Part shown: positions 15,759-24,823 of the stretch, in pieces | Position numbering within the stretch: position 1 is the first letter of the stretch | Layout of the letters: every line of letters begins with the position of its first letter | From: Ignavibacteriota bacterium | Lineage (GTDB): Bacteria > Bacteroidota > Ignavibacteria > UBA10030 | Direction: 5' to 3' | DNA: 42,970 bases | Assembly (NCBI GenBank): GCA_003170475.1 | Contig: PMZI01000056.1 | Span: 31,249 to 74,218 of the forward strand | Program-made: the position numbers and the translations under genes | The notes under the pieces: generated by a model | Databases searched by the model: none | Told to the model about the DNA's origin: nothing | What the model saw: only the letters and a program-made list of their open reading frames with translations

Positions 15759-17468
15759 ATGAAATTCAAGATGCTGATTCTCGCGGCGATTGCCTTCCTC
15801 TCGTCCGTAGGTTTAGCACAAACAAGAACGGTGGGTTTGTTTCTGAACGACACAACAAAGGCGTTTAAAGGGTACACCCTGTTCGCACCGAAACAGAATA
15901 CCATGACATATCTGATCAATAACGATGGCCGAATCGTGCATCAATGGACTGCCAGCAAGTATCCCCCCGGACAGTCGGTGTACTTGCTTGAGAGCGGACA
16001 CCTGTTGCGGACGTGCATGACACCGGGTAACCTCGGAACAGGCGGCGGTGAAGGAGGTCGAATTGAGGAATACGACTGGAACGATAGTCTCGTGTGGCAG
16101 CTCGACTATTCGACGACAACGTATATGCAGCACCATGACATCAAGCGTCTGCCGAATGGCAACATCATCATGCTGGTCGTAGAGAAGAAGACGCTTGCCG
16201 AAATCCAGATCGCTGGTTTTGACACAAGTATGATGCAGGAACCGGACTTCCGACAAAAACAAATCCTGTTGCCCGATGCAATTGTAGAAATACAACCGAC
16301 GCTCCCCTCAGGAGGGACCGTTGTGTGGCAGTGGCATGTCTGGGATCATCTGATACAGAATCATGACGCCACCAAATCGAACTACGGCGTGCCGAGCGCA
16401 CATCCCGAACTCATCGACGCCGCCGGCGACCATCGGAGTCTTCCGATCTTCTGGAACCATATGAATTCCATCGACTACAATGCAACGTTCGACCAAATTG
16501 CACTCAGCGTGCGGGGGAACAGCGAAGTGTGGATCATTGATCATAGCACCACCACCGCTCAGGCAGCCGGACACACCGGCGGGACGAGCGGCAAAGGGGG
16601 CGATCTCTTGTACCGCTGGGGAAACCCGATCACGTTCGGAGCAGGAACCTCCAGTGATGATAAACTCTTTCAGCAGCACGATGCAGAATGGATCAAAGCG
16701 GGCTGCCCTGGGGCCGGCGATATCATGTGCTTCAACAATGGGGTAGGCCGCAACTACTCCACCATTGATCAGATAACGCTTCCTGTCGATTCGAAGGGCA
16801 ACTACACGCTTGCCGCCGGCAAAGCGTTTGGTCCCACGAGTCTTACATGGACCTATCAGGCAACTCCCCCCACCTCGTTGTATGGGGCGGACATATCCGG
16901 TGCACAGCGTTTGCCGAACGGAAATACCCTGATCAACAACGGTCCGCTGGGGACTTTCATAGAAGTAACTGCGACCGGACAGGTCGTTTGGCAGTACATT
17001 TGCCCGGTTGTACTCACAGGCGTGTTAACCTGGTCCTCATCGATTCCGGACGACATAGGGCGTCCCGGCGAAAAGATGAACTCAGTCTTCAGAACATATC
17101 GATATGCCCCCGACTATGCGGCATTTTCTGGAAAGACGCTGACTCCCGGCGACTTCGTGGAAAAATACACCACAGCTGTCGAGCAACCGAGCGGCCAAAC
17201 ACCATCAACATTCCAGCTCTGTCAGAACTACCCTAATCCATTCAATCCAACGACACAAGTCAGATTTCAGCTTTCAACATCAAGCAATGTCAGACTCACT
17301 TTTCAGAACATTCTTGGCCAGGAAATCACGACACTAGTCAATGACACGCGTCCTGCAGGAGAATACACTGTGACGTGGGATGCTTCGCGTGAATCTGCCG
17401 GGGTCTATTTCATCCGGCTCACAGCGGGGGGTTCCACGCAGATTCGACGGGCTGTTCTTCTGAAATAG
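15759..17468 (+). CDS. Secreted arylsulfotransferase-like protein with T9SS sorting domain (copy 1)
   Basis: A 569-residue secreted protein: signal peptide (about 1-20), an ASST-like beta-propeller (about 35-460) and a T9SS domain (from about 485, 'FQLCQNYPNPFNPTT'). The propeller carries the repeated family landmarks: 'HHDIKRLPNGN' (about 124), 'NHMNSIDYN' (about 232), 'QQHDAEWI' (about 304) and 'GAQRLPNGNTLINN' (about 384). In characterised bacterial ASSTs a His takes the sulfate group from a phenolic sulfate and passes it to another phenol, without PAPS. Several candidate His are visible here but the exact catalytic one cannot be assigned. A strong AGGGGG ribosome binding site precedes the ATG. 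Confidence 0.85.
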   Translation: MKFKMLILAAIAFLSSVGLAQTRTVGLFLNDTTKAFKGYTLFAPKQNTMTYLINNDGRIVHQWTASKYPPGQSVYLLESGHLLRTCMTPGNLGTGGGEGGRIEEYDWNDSLVWQLDYSTTTYMQHHDIKRLPNGNIIMLVVEKKTLAEIQIAGFDTSMMQEPDFRQKQILLPDAIVEIQPTLPSGGTVVWQWHVWDHLIQNHDATKSNYGVPSAHPELIDAAGDHRSLPIFWNHMNSIDYNATFDQIALSVRGNSEVWIIDHSTTTAQAAGHTGGTSGKGGDLLYRWGNPITFGAGTSSDDKLFQQHDAEWIKAGCPGAGDIMCFNNGVGRNYSTIDQITLPVDSKGNYTLAAGKAFGPTSLTWTYQATPPTSLYGADISGAQRLPNGNTLINNGPLGTFIEVTATGQVVWQYICPVVLTGVLTWSSSIPDDIGRPGEKMNSVFRTYRYAPDYAAFSGKTLTPGDFVEKYTTAVEQPSGQTPSTFQLCQNYPNPFNPTTQVRFQLSTSSNVRLTFQNILGQEITTLVNDTRPAGEYTVTWDASRESAGVYFIRLTAGGSTQIRRAVLLK

Positions 17469-17577
17469 CATAACCCCGGCAAGCGTTGAGACAATGAAGG
17501 ACTCCTCTCAACAGGTGATTGCAGGATATTCAAAACCCGAAGGATGATCGTTCCGTCCACCAAATTGGAGTGCTGAC

Positions 17578-19395
17578 ATGAAATCCGTTCCCTCTTTCAC
17601 AATACTCATGATGTTGTTCGCCACGATGTCCCTTGTTGCTCAAACAGGCAAGTCATCGCTGCAGAAAAGCACGGACGAAGGGATGTTTACAATCACAGAA
17701 ACGCGATACTGGGATGCTGCAAGAACGCAAACCGGATACACATTGTTCGCCGGATCGGGAAGATCCTATTTGATCGACATGGAAGGATACATTGTCAAGC
17801 AATGGAACATCGGAACGAATCCGAGATTGCTGAGCAATGGAAACATCCTCGACGCGACAAAGTCTGATCCAAGCGGTTTTGGCGGGTTCCAGGAACTTGA
17901 TTGGGATGGAAATGTGGTATGGACCTATATAGAAAAGCGATCGAACTATTTTCCCCATCACGACTGGACAAGGATCTATAACAAGAAACTCAAAGCGTAC
18001 ACAACCATCTATATTGCGAACAAGAACGTTCCAAAAGATTCCGTGCTCGCGGCTGGCGCAAACCCGGCCAACGGCACGTATACCGACGTTCAAATGGATG
18101 CACTCGTGGAAGTGGATTCCCTGGGCAACATCGTCTGGGAATGGTGGTTCTTCAATCATATCATTCAGGATTTCGATGCGACAAAACCAAACTACGTCGG
18201 GACCGGCAAAACGGTGGCGAACTTCCCCAACAAGATCAACATCAACATGCCCGGGAATCCGTTGAAAAGCGATTGGCTGCATTGCAACTCGATCGACTAC
18301 AACGACAGTCTTGGCCAGCTCGTCACGAACAGTGTGCAGGGGGAATTCTACATTATCGATCACGACAATACGTTCATCGCTGGCAATCCGGCGGGGAACA
18401 TTGCTCTCGCTGCAAGCAGCGCCGGGGATTTCCTCTATCGCTTTGGAGATCCGTATCGCTACAACCAAGGGACCGCCGCGGCGATCAACTCCACCGGCAA
18501 TAAACAAATTGGTGGCAGTCATGACGTGCACTGGATAAAACCCGGATTGCCGGGGGCTGGAAACATTCAGATCTTCAACAATGGAGAGTACCTTGGAGAA
18601 CGCGTATCTCAATCGTACATCTTCGAGGTCAATCCGTACTACAATTCATCAAGAGTGAACACAGGCGCTTACGTCAATCCTCCGGCCGCAGGGTACTACA
18701 CTTGGACCTATCCAAACAAAGACGCTATGAAAGCGAACAAATCGATTTCCAACCAGGTTGTATGGATCTACGCTTCAAAGGATGACCAGAATTTCTACAG
18801 CACGATCGGTGGTAGCGAACAGAGACTTCCCAATGGGAATACGCTGATCTGTTCCGATACGCACGGCCATTTCTTTGAAGTGACAGCTGGCGACACCACG
18901 ATTGTGTGGGAGTACATTAATCCGGTCACTACGGACGGGATCAAGACTGTGATATCCGACCAGTATCCCATGTACAATTCCGTCTTCAGAGCGTACCGAT
19001 ATTTAAGTGATAACCCTGCTTTCAAGGGCAGGACATTGACCAGAACAAAAACCATCACAGGCAAAACGCCGGCATACTTCAAGCCCTCCGATTTGGTGAC
19101 CGGCGTCAGCTCGTCCGGCATAAGCGTGCCGCAAGAATTCATGCTTCATCAGAACTATCCCAATCCGTTCAATCCGACAACAGTGGTCAGCTATCAACTG
19201 CCCGCTGCATCACACGTCGATTTGCGCGTCTATGACGTTCTTGGTCGCGGGGTGGCGGTATTGGTGAATCAGGACCAACCGGCGGGAGTGCACAGAGTAT
19301 CGTGGAACGCGACATCAATGCCCAGCGGCGCATACGTCTACAAGCTGACAACCGGCATTTTTACGCAGACGCGGCAGATGTTACTGACGAAGTGA
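17578..19395 (+). CDS. Secreted arylsulfotransferase-like protein with T9SS sorting domain (copy 2)
   Basis: A 605-residue paralog of the preceding gene. Signal peptide about 1-21; propeller landmarks 'HHDWTRIY' (about 126), 'LHCNSIDYN' (about 234), 'GSHDVHWI' (about 312) and 'EQRLPNGNTLI' (about 415); T9SS domain from about 517 ('FMLHQNYPNPFNPTT'), ending QMLLTK. It has a longer spacer between the third and fourth landmarks than copy 1, with a Tyr/Lys-rich stretch. The paralogs sit side by side, like the phosphoesterase pair upstream, suggesting tandem duplication. Sulfate-group transfer at the cell surface is the family-based expectation, unproven for this branch. Last gene of the five-gene block, followed by a hairpin. 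Confidence 0.85.
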   Translation: MKSVPSFTILMMLFATMSLVAQTGKSSLQKSTDEGMFTITETRYWDAARTQTGYTLFAGSGRSYLIDMEGYIVKQWNIGTNPRLLSNGNILDATKSDPSGFGGFQELDWDGNVVWTYIEKRSNYFPHHDWTRIYNKKLKAYTTIYIANKNVPKDSVLAAGANPANGTYTDVQMDALVEVDSLGNIVWEWWFFNHIIQDFDATKPNYVGTGKTVANFPNKININMPGNPLKSDWLHCNSIDYNDSLGQLVTNSVQGEFYIIDHDNTFIAGNPAGNIALAASSAGDFLYRFGDPYRYNQGTAAAINSTGNKQIGGSHDVHWIKPGLPGAGNIQIFNNGEYLGERVSQSYIFEVNPYYNSSRVNTGAYVNPPAAGYYTWTYPNKDAMKANKSISNQVVWIYASKDDQNFYSTIGGSEQRLPNGNTLICSDTHGHFFEVTAGDTTIVWEYINPVTTDGIKTVISDQYPMYNSVFRAYRYLSDNPAFKGRTLTRTKTITGKTPAYFKPSDLVTGVSSSGISVPQEFMLHQNYPNPFNPTTVVSYQLPAASHVDLRVYDVLGRGVAVLVNQDQPAGVHRVSWNATSMPSGAYVYKLTTGIFTQTRQMLLTK

Positions 19396-19411
19396 GAGCG
19401 TTAACGAAACC

Positions 19412-19441
19412 AAACCACCCAACCATTTCGTCGGGCGGTTT
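19412..19441 (+). terminator. Probable terminator between convergent genes
   Basis: AAACCACCC and GGGCGGTTT form a 9-bp stem with one mismatch and a 12-nt loop, followed by CATTTTC. It lies between the last T9SS cargo gene and the convergent outer-membrane protein gene, and may serve mainly the plus strand. Confidence 0.5.
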
Positions 19442-19490
19442 CATTTTCTGTGGAGCAACAGACATTCAGGAAGAAGTGCTTTCGGCGATT

Positions 19491-22364
19491 TCAGAAGTTG
19501 TTCAGCCGGTAGGTGAACGTGAACAGGAAATACTGATGAAGGTTGTTCGTCTGCTGCACTTCAATATACGAGTCGGTGACGGTCTGATTGATGTTCTTGT
19601 TTTGATTCAGCACGTCGAATGCCTGCACGGAGAGCTCGCCCGCATTGTCCTTCAGGAATTTCTCCGCCAGCGTGATATTCCAGAGCGTGTAGCTTTGGTT
19701 GTAGCCAACGTCCGTTCTCGTGTACAGCTGATTGCGCGCGTCGGTCCGCAACGTCAATCCCCCCCAGAACGTCCAGTTGAATCGGATGCTCGCCGTGTGG
19801 GAAAAGTACTTGTTGTCCAAGCTTGCCTGGATGCTGTTCTTCAGTGAGTTGAAGTTCGCGCTGTAAGAGATCGTGAAATCAAGGTCCTGACTGATGTTGC
19901 TTGCAATGCCAAAGCCCTCGGAGAACGTTGTGGTGTTTGCCGTGTTCGTAGTCCCGTTGACGAGCGATGGCGTCTGATTGAATGTGTATCCTGAATTGAA
20001 GTTCACATTGGAGGAAATGAACGTGAAGGGGAAACTGTAGGTTGCCATAGCCCGCAGAGTATTCTGGTTGCCGAGATTCAGCGGCCGCGTCAGCTGCGAT
20101 CCTTGTTTCAGAATGACTCCCCCTTCGAGCAGGGTGTCCTTTTGAGCCAGGAAAAGCGAATTGCCGATGTAATCCTGCGTGATTCCTCCCGACACCATCA
20201 TAAAAAAACTTTCCATGCTCTGAAGATTTGTCGTCGTGTAACGGGCTGTCAACGAATGGGTGTAGTTCTGTTTCAAATCGGGATTGCCGGCGCTGAGAAG
20301 AAGAGGATTCGTGTTGTCGATCGTGTTTTCCAACTGGCTGATCGGAGGAGGACTCGTCGCGGTCCGATAAAGGAGCTGAATGTTGTTCGTCCTCGTGACT
20401 CCAATGTGAAAAGTTGCCGTCGGCAGGACATTCGCAAATGTTTTGTCCGTTGTGATGCTGGTCGGAAACGTTCGATCGGCCGAGAGGGATGCGGTTTGAT
20501 ATCCGACGCCGAAGTTCATGTCATAGCCGTCACCGCGATACTGATAGCCCAGACCACCGCGTTGAGTCAGATATCCACTCTCAACTTCGTTGGTCGCCGT
20601 CAAATCCGGCGTGTCATACAAACCCGTGAGAATATTGTAATTCAGGGATCGCTTGTTCGTTGAGTTATCGGTTTTCGAGATCGTGTAGTTGATCTGCATT
20701 AGTCCGGAAACTGTAATCGGTTCGGTGTACGCCACTGTCGCGGAAAGCGAATAACCCTTGGTCGAGGTATTCGCTAACTGATTGAGGGAATCTGCCTGTG
20801 TCGTCTGACCGAGGAAATACAGATTCTGCGACTGCAGGTAACGATCGCTTTTCCGGTCGTTCATGTTTGCGTTCGCCTGAATGGAGATGCTGCGGCCGGG
20901 GATGTCAAACTTGTGCCGATAGGTGAGTGCGTTCGATGACGTATAGCCGTCGACGTTCGTACTGTTCATCGTGCCGGATTGACTCAGGGAAACATTCTGC
21001 AGCCACCAGGTAGACCCGGTGGAATTGCTGCTGGTCGCATTCGACTGGAGGCTCAACCGGGGCATGAAGATAAGTTCGTTTGTCGAATCTATGGTATAGT
21101 CGAACCTCATGTTGAGCCTGTGATTGTAGTTCTTCCCGTCGGTGGCGCTGTTCTGACGATAGTACTCGCTTGTGTCGGGAGAGAGAAAATACTGTCTATT
21201 GGTCAGGTCATTGCGCTGATTATCGGCGAGGTTGAAGAAGTAATTCGCTTCGACATTCAGACCGGTCCACCAGGAATCAGTCAACTGCACTCCGAGTGCG
21301 TGCGTTGTACTGATGCCGTTCTGTTGGCCGATGGAGAAATTGCTCATCTGCTGAGCCGCTTGCGAAGGCAGCGCCCCTCCAAATCCTCTTCCCCCGCTAC
21401 CTCCGGGACCTCCCCCACTCCGCGCTCCGCCACCACCTCCCCCGCCTCTCATGCCACCCATCATTCCTCCGGCAAAGCCTCCACCACCGCCTCCGCCCCC
21501 CATCGCGCCGAGAAAATCCTGCATCGAGAAATTCTGCTGATTGATGTCGTTGCTCTGCCCCAGGACCGTGATGCGCCGCCCTCCCTGAAAAATATTGACG
21601 TTGGCGACTGCCTGATATTTGCCTTCATCACCGTAGCCGGCAACGATTCTTCCAAATTGACCGCGTCTCCGATCCTGTCTCGTAATGATGTTGATGGTCT
21701 TCGTGGTCTGACCGTCATTGAACCCGGTCAACTCTGATTGGTCACTCAGCTTGTCGTAGACTTGAATCTTGTCAATGACTTCCGCGGGAAGATTGCGAAG
21801 TGCGATCATGGGGTCGTCGCCGAAAAATCTCTTTCCGTCGACAAACACCTGCGTGATTTCCTCGCCCTGTGCTTTTACGGTGTTATTCTCGACCGTCACC
21901 CCGGGCAACCTGGAAACCAGGTCCTCTGCAGAGGCATCGACATTCAGCTTGAAAGCCTTCGAATTGAATTGAAGGGTATCCCCCACTTGAACGACCGGCG
22001 GGACCAGTCCGTTGACGACAAACTCTCCCATGAGGATTGCCCGTTGAGAAAGAGCGAGTATCCCCAGATTCAGACTTGTCCCGGTCAGCGTGATGCTGCG
22101 CTGCATCTCGAGATACCCCACAAACGACGCTTTCAGAGAATATTGTCCGGCGCTCAGGTTGCTGAGTGTGAATTTGCCATCCTTGCCCGTGGCCCCAAAG
22201 TGTTTTTGGGCCGTGTCTCTCGAATTCACCAGAGTGATGTTGGCACCTTCGAGAGGTGTGCGCGTCGACCTATCCATAACCGTCCCTGTCAATTGTGCCT
22301 GCTGACCAAGGACCGGCACCATCACAACAATGCTGGCACACATTAGAAACAGAAGTCTTTTCAT
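19491..22364 (-). CDS. TonB-dependent-receptor-like outer membrane beta-barrel protein
   Basis: A 957-residue outer membrane protein: signal peptide (about 1-20), a carboxypeptidase-regulatory-like beta-sandwich (about 22-105, 'LTGTVMDRSTRTPLEGANITLV'), a plug-like domain (about 115-230, 'DLVSRLPGVTVENNTV', 'VFVDGKRFFGDDPMIALRNLPAEVIDKIQV'), a Gly-rich low-complexity insert (about 288-334) and a large beta-barrel rich in aromatic and Asn/Thr residues, ending in Phe as barrel proteins do. This domain order is that of the Bacteroidota 'outer membrane beta-barrel family' (PF14905-like) rather than a classical siderophore receptor. No TonB box is obvious and no SusD partner is adjacent. Ligand unknown. 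Confidence 0.88.
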   Translation of the reverse strand: MKRLLFLMCASIVVMVPVLGQQAQLTGTVMDRSTRTPLEGANITLVNSRDTAQKHFGATGKDGKFTLSNLSAGQYSLKASFVGYLEMQRSITLTGTSLNLGILALSQRAILMGEFVVNGLVPPVVQVGDTLQFNSKAFKLNVDASAEDLVSRLPGVTVENNTVKAQGEEITQVFVDGKRFFGDDPMIALRNLPAEVIDKIQVYDKLSDQSELTGFNDGQTTKTINIITRQDRRRGQFGRIVAGYGDEGKYQAVANVNIFQGGRRITVLGQSNDINQQNFSMQDFLGAMGGGGGGGGFAGGMMGGMRGGGGGGGARSGGGPGGSGGRGFGGALPSQAAQQMSNFSIGQQNGISTTHALGVQLTDSWWTGLNVEANYFFNLADNQRNDLTNRQYFLSPDTSEYYRQNSATDGKNYNHRLNMRFDYTIDSTNELIFMPRLSLQSNATSSNSTGSTWWLQNVSLSQSGTMNSTNVDGYTSSNALTYRHKFDIPGRSISIQANANMNDRKSDRYLQSQNLYFLGQTTQADSLNQLANTSTKGYSLSATVAYTEPITVSGLMQINYTISKTDNSTNKRSLNYNILTGLYDTPDLTATNEVESGYLTQRGGLGYQYRGDGYDMNFGVGYQTASLSADRTFPTSITTDKTFANVLPTATFHIGVTRTNNIQLLYRTATSPPPISQLENTIDNTNPLLLSAGNPDLKQNYTHSLTARYTTTNLQSMESFFMMVSGGITQDYIGNSLFLAQKDTLLEGGVILKQGSQLTRPLNLGNQNTLRAMATYSFPFTFISSNVNFNSGYTFNQTPSLVNGTTNTANTTTFSEGFGIASNISQDLDFTISYSANFNSLKNSIQASLDNKYFSHTASIRFNWTFWGGLTLRTDARNQLYTRTDVGYNQSYTLWNITLAEKFLKDNAGELSVQAFDVLNQNKNINQTVTDSYIEVQQTNNLHQYFLFTFTYRLNNF
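21362..21500 (-). repeat. Gly-rich low-complexity tract within the outer membrane protein gene
   Basis: On the coding strand this tract is dominated by GGN codons and encodes runs of Gly interspersed with Met, Arg, Ser and Phe (about residues 288-334). It remains in frame and sits between the plug-like region and the barrel. Confidence 0.8.
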
Positions 22365-22496
22365 TGAATTGAAAGTGCTTTCGGTTTAAACGAGTCGGAA
22401 TCCAAGAGAAAGAACGTTACCGCGCCATGAAAGTTTCTCGCTTTTGACGTATATTGCATTCGAGCATTCATCCACATTCCCCGGACATTTCCTTAG

Positions 22497-23273
22497 ATGA
22501 TTCCACTTCTGATTTCTTGCATACTCATCGCTCTGAACCCTGCGAACGGACAGAACATGACCACGAAGAAAGCCGAATATGTAGCTGGCGGTATTATCCG
22601 AACAGACCGGTCCGAAAAGGTCATCCATCTTGTATTCACAGGGCACGAATTCGCCGATGGGGGTGAAGTCATTAGAAATGTCCTGAAGAAACACTCAATC
22701 AAGGCCTCGTTTTTCCTCACGGGCGACTTCTACAGGAATCCGCAGTTCGCCGACCTGCTCACTGCTCTGAAGAAGGACGGTCACTACCTCGGAGCTCACT
22801 CCGATAATCACCTTTTGTATTGCAGCTGGGAGAAGCGCGACTCGTCACTCGTAACACAAGACGTGTTCAATCGCGACGTGCTCGACAATTACAAGGCAAT
22901 GGAGCGGTTTGGGATCACGCGCTCCGATGCAAGGTTCTTCCTTCCGGCGTTCGAATGGTACAACGACTCGACAACAGCATGGGCAAAGAAGCTGGGATTC
23001 GTGCTCGTCAACTTCACTCCGGGAACATACTCCAATGCCGACTGGACACACCCGGAGCTCGGAAATCAGTATCTGAGCAGTGATACGATCTACGCAAGGA
23101 TCCTTCGCTTCGAGCGATCGAAGCCAGATGGTCTCAACGGCTTCATCCTTCTCACACACATCGGCACTGACCCCCGCCGGAAAGACAAGTTCTATTCCCG
23201 GCTTGATGAACTCGTTACAACCTTGCAGAACAAAGGATACCAGTTCAAACTTCTCTATGACTCCATCGACTAA
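22497..23273 (+). CDS. Polysaccharide deacetylase-like (NodB-fold) secreted protein
   Basis: A 258-residue protein with a short N-terminal signal (about 1-18) and a carbohydrate-esterase-4-like fold. 'VFTGHEFADGGEVI' (about 46-59) stands in place of the usual TFDDG, keeping an Asp; 'KASFFLTGDFY' and 'LGAHSDNHLLY' (HxxxH metal motif, about 100) follow. This variant first motif is one I associate with a Bacteroidota subfamily. Late motifs 'FFLPAFEWYN' and 'ILLTHIGTD' also fit. A stop codon directly before the ATG shows the frame cannot start earlier. It probably removes acyl groups from a cell-surface polymer; the substrate is unknown. It is divergent from the outer membrane protein gene, 132 bp apart. 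Confidence 0.85.
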   Translation: MIPLLISCILIALNPANGQNMTTKKAEYVAGGIIRTDRSEKVIHLVFTGHEFADGGEVIRNVLKKHSIKASFFLTGDFYRNPQFADLLTALKKDGHYLGAHSDNHLLYCSWEKRDSSLVTQDVFNRDVLDNYKAMERFGITRSDARFFLPAFEWYNDSTTAWAKKLGFVLVNFTPGTYSNADWTHPELGNQYLSSDTIYARILRFERSKPDGLNGFILLTHIGTDPRRKDKFYSRLDELVTTLQNKGYQFKLLYDSID

Positions 23274-23287
23274 TCTCTGATCCGACT

Positions 23288-24307
23288 ATGGCGACGCCGC
23301 GCAAGATTCGTTATGGCATCATAGGATACGGGCTCTTCGCCGAACGCGCACTTGCGCCGGCGATTCAGGCATCCTCAAACTCTGTCCTCGTTGCAGTACA
23401 GAAGCGATCGCTGGAGATGGCGCGCGAAAAAGCTTCTGCCCTTTCTATCCCGTTCGCTTTCGACACCGTAGAAACGCTCGTCTCATGCCCCGAGGTCGAT
23501 GCGGTCTTCATTGCTTCCGCTAACTCGGCTCACCATGACGAGGTGATTGCAGCAGCCAGAGCTGGAAAGCACATCCTCGTCGAAAAACCCATGGCGATGA
23601 ATACAGCCGAAGCAGAACGCATGGTGGCGGAGTGCGAGCGAAATCACGTCAAGCTCATGGTTGGGCAGGTGATTCGATTTTCCCCGCTTGTGAACCACAT
23701 CCGCGAGCTTGTGAAGTCAGGAGCCCTCGGAAAGATTGTCTCCGCAAGAGCAGATTACTTTTACGATGCAAGACTATCGCGGCGAGCCTGGCTGCTCAAT
23801 CGTTCAATAGCAGGAGGCGGGCCGATCTTCGATATCGGAGTTCATTGTCTGGACACACTACGCTTTGTTCTCGACGACAGCGTTCGGTCCGTGCAGTCAA
23901 TCCTCACTCCGCCCCCCACCGAATCAGCGACGGAGCGGTCGGCCGTCATCAACCTTCAGTTCTCGAAAGGGACGCTTGGTTCGATCGCATGTTCATTTGA
24001 GGGACCCGGGAGGCACACGCTGCTCGAGCTGGTTGGCACAGAGGGATTTGCTTCGGCTTCTGATTTCACGGTCGGCGGGCAATCAACCACGCTCCAAATC
24101 GGAAAGCGCGTTGCGGCTGCGCTCCCAGAAATCAAGTCGCTGAGCATCAGTATTCCCGATCTCTATAGAGAAGAGATCTCCGCGTTCTCACACTGTCTCC
24201 TAGAAAACGTGCCATCGCCGATTCCCGGAATCGAAGGTATCGACAACCAAAAAGTCCTCGATTTGGCAATGATCGGTGGGGGACGAGTTTCCCAAGCCTG
24301 GCAATAG
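23288..24307 (+). CDS. Gfo/Idh/MocA-family NAD(P)-dependent oxidoreductase
   Basis: A 339-residue protein. N-terminal Rossmann domain (about 7-125) with 'YGIIGYGLFAERALAPAI' as nucleotide-binding loop and 'GKHILVEKPMAMNTAEAERMV' with the family EKP motif. C-terminal alpha/beta domain (about 130-330) includes 'GGGPIFDIGVHCLDTLRFVL', the usual G-G-x-x-x-D-x-G-x-H catalytic segment. Members oxidise or reduce sugars and related polyols. It begins 12 nt after the deacetylase-like gene's stop, so the two may act on the same glycan, but the substrate cannot be read from sequence. No ribosome binding site is evident. Confidence 0.92.
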   Translation: MATPRKIRYGIIGYGLFAERALAPAIQASSNSVLVAVQKRSLEMAREKASALSIPFAFDTVETLVSCPEVDAVFIASANSAHHDEVIAAARAGKHILVEKPMAMNTAEAERMVAECERNHVKLMVGQVIRFSPLVNHIRELVKSGALGKIVSARADYFYDARLSRRAWLLNRSIAGGGPIFDIGVHCLDTLRFVLDDSVRSVQSILTPPPTESATERSAVINLQFSKGTLGSIACSFEGPGRHTLLELVGTEGFASASDFTVGGQSTTLQIGKRVAAALPEIKSLSISIPDLYREEISAFSHCLLENVPSPIPGIEGIDNQKVLDLAMIGGGRVSQAWQ

Positions 24308-24370
24308 ATGAGTCCCTGCAACATTTGACCGTAACGCGTCGTAGTTCTGCAGAGGAAGGAGACTCGCACC

Positions 24371-24811
24371 ATGAAACGACTCTATCGATCCAATACACAT
24401 AAGGTGATCGGCGGTGTTGCCGGAGGCCTCGGCGACTATCTCGATATTGACCCGGTACTCATTCGCATCGCGTTTGTTGTCGCTCTTATGTTCGGAGGCG
24501 TAGGTTTCCTCGCCTACATTATCGCCTGGATCATCATTCCTGCACAACCAAGGGAAAGCACTATGTCAACTCCAATCGACCCGCAGCAATCGACCGTTCC
24601 TCCGCAGCCACAGCCCCCACAACCACCGATGCACGATCACCGGCACGGCCATGGGAGCATCGTTGGCGGGCTCGTGCTCCTCGTGATCGGTTTCCTCTTT
24701 CTGGCAGAGAACTTCCTGCCCGATTTTCACTTCGGAGACTGGTGGCCACTCATTCTCGTCGCGATCGGCGTCGGATTGTTGTACAGAGCCGTCCGATCGA
24801 ATCAATCATAA
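24371..24811 (+). CDS. PspC-domain membrane protein
   Basis: A 146-residue membrane protein. Residues about 1-60 form a PspC domain ('KRLYRSNTHKVIGGVAGGLGDYLDIDPVLIRIAFV', then a hydrophobic helix to 'WIIIPAQP'). A Pro/Gln/His-rich linker follows (about 61-95), then two more hydrophobic segments like the LiaI/LiaF transmembrane domain ('GLVLLVIGFLFLAENFLPD', 'WWPLILVAIGVGLLYRA'). PspC proteins belong to envelope-stress responses. AAGGAG lies upstream of the ATG, and the LiaF-like gene follows 12 nt downstream, so the pair probably works together. Confidence 0.9.
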   Translation: MKRLYRSNTHKVIGGVAGGLGDYLDIDPVLIRIAFVVALMFGGVGFLAYIIAWIIIPAQPRESTMSTPIDPQQSTVPPQPQPPQPPMHDHRHGHGSIVGGLVLLVIGFLFLAENFLPDFHFGDWWPLILVAIGVGLLYRAVRSNQS

Positions 24812-24823
24812 CCGGAGGATGCC

